From Mediterraneibacter faecis JCM 15917 (lineage in GTDB: Bacteria; Bacillota; Clostridia; Lachnospirales; Lachnospiraceae): a DNA stretch of 64,000 bases. The stretch is taken from positions 1 to 64,000 of the forward strand of contig BBDW01000009.1 in assembly GCA_001312505.1 (NCBI GenBank), read 5' to 3'. A model generated the notes under the pieces. It was not told the origin of the DNA. It was given only the letters and a program-made list of their open reading frames with translations, and ran no database searches. Shown here in pieces: positions 63,801-64,000 of this stretch; the first letter of the stretch is position 1; every line of letters begins with the position of its first letter. Position numbers and translations under genes: made by a program.

Positions 63801-64000
63801 ACTATTTAAACAGTCGGGTCTGAGAGAATATGATGCTGTTCTTATGGATATCATGATGCCGGAGATGGATGGAAAAGAGGCGTCACGAAAGATCCGATCC
63901 ATGGCAGACAAAAGCAGATGCAGCTGAGATTCCGATTTTGGCAATGACAGCACAAGCGTCTACCGAAAGTATACATCAGTGTGAGTTGGCAGGTATGAAT
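60896..64000 (+). CDS. Hybrid GGDEF / histidine kinase / receiver protein, two frameshifts, partial at window end
   Basis: A signalling protein of more than 1,030 residues. Order of parts: membrane helix (about 12-36), extracytoplasmic sensor (to about 158), second helix (about 160-178), GGDEF domain (about 200-340) with an intact GGDEF motif at about 274-278, PAS-like region, HisKA with FMNRMSHDIRTPINGILGM (phospho-His about 682), HATPase with NLFSNAIKYNKRGG and GTGLGMSIVKGL, and receiver with LLAEDNEINMEIAEFYLEEA and DAVLMDIMMPEMDG. The frame breaks at about 62746 (one base missing between QETV and MSQEMVYE) and at about 63912 (one A extra). It joins c-di-GMP synthesis and phosphorelay in one chain. 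The 3' end lies outside the window. Confidence 0.85.

Noticed and set aside
1-64000. tRNA or rRNA genes
   Set aside because: I looked for tRNA-like cloverleaf ends with CCA-proximal stems and for rRNA signatures and saw none that I could support.

Overview
The window looks like chromosomal DNA of a low-GC gut Firmicute of the family Lachnospiraceae, most like the Mediterraneibacter / Ruminococcus torques-gnavus group. This rests on gene content I recognise (fused FeoA-FeoB, oleate hydratase, DUF6472-like and CobW/COG0523 proteins, an anaerobic GlpA/GlpB/DUF1667/GlpP cluster, a sucrose/fructan locus), codon use and strong Shine-Dalgarno sites. It is inference, not a database match. I saw no rRNA, tRNA, CRISPR array or prophage structural gene.

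Layout. 0-4 kb: amino-acid permease, GNAT acetyltransferase, an IS66-type MITE, and broken NUDIX and MATE genes. 4-8.6 kb: FeoAB iron transporter, then a yybP-ykoY (Mn2+) riboswitch ahead of mntP and a Na+/Ca2+-type exchanger. 8.6-14 kb: FliB-like protein, citrate synthase, an unknown membrane protein with a FadR-type operator and its likely GntR regulator, with a fold-back repeat cluster between the last two. 14.2-14.6 kb: a compact type I toxin-antitoxin locus. 14.7-19 kb: decayed sigma/anti-sigma pair, CobW GTPase, unknown protein, transglutaminase-like protein. 19-21.8 kb: an asparagine synthetase lacking its N-terminal nucleophile region, then a separately transcribed array of ~55-nt repeats. 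21.9-26 kb: aminotransferase, DegV, and PadR with an FtsW-like protein.

26-35.3 kb is a sucrose/fructan utilisation locus: LacI regulator, two ABC permeases, lipoprotein, GH32, GH13 phosphorylase-like enzyme and fructokinase, with palindromic LacI operators around the promoter. 35.4-45 kb: a second MITE fused to the end of a PPi-type phosphofructokinase gene, glycosyltransferase, rubrerythrin, DegV, 5'-nucleotidase, AraC regulator and oligo-1,6-glucosidase. 45-51 kb is an accessory, decayed region: a subtilase, an XRE/KilA-N pair between 27-bp direct repeats, SEC-C and MATE remnants, and asparaginase. 51-55 kb is the glycerol-3-phosphate (glp) operon with a GlpP-type leader terminator. 55-64 kb: Mrr-like nuclease/membrane protein, oleate hydratase and its TetR regulator, a damaged IS200/IS605 element with tnpB, and a GGDEF/histidine kinase/receiver protein cut by the window end.

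Two features stand out. First, the minus-strand array at 20.8-21.3 kb has its own promoter and terminator and carries seven SD-like units. Five of these place an ATG 8-9 nt after the SD, followed by a stop 2-6 codons later. Second, there are about 40 runs of 6-8 G or C, most of exactly seven. In genes the runs of 7-8 are in frame, and several add a glycine or proline that I believe homologues lack, while most runs of six break the frame. Many A-runs are one base short. Sequencing or assembly error is a live explanation for the frame breaks.
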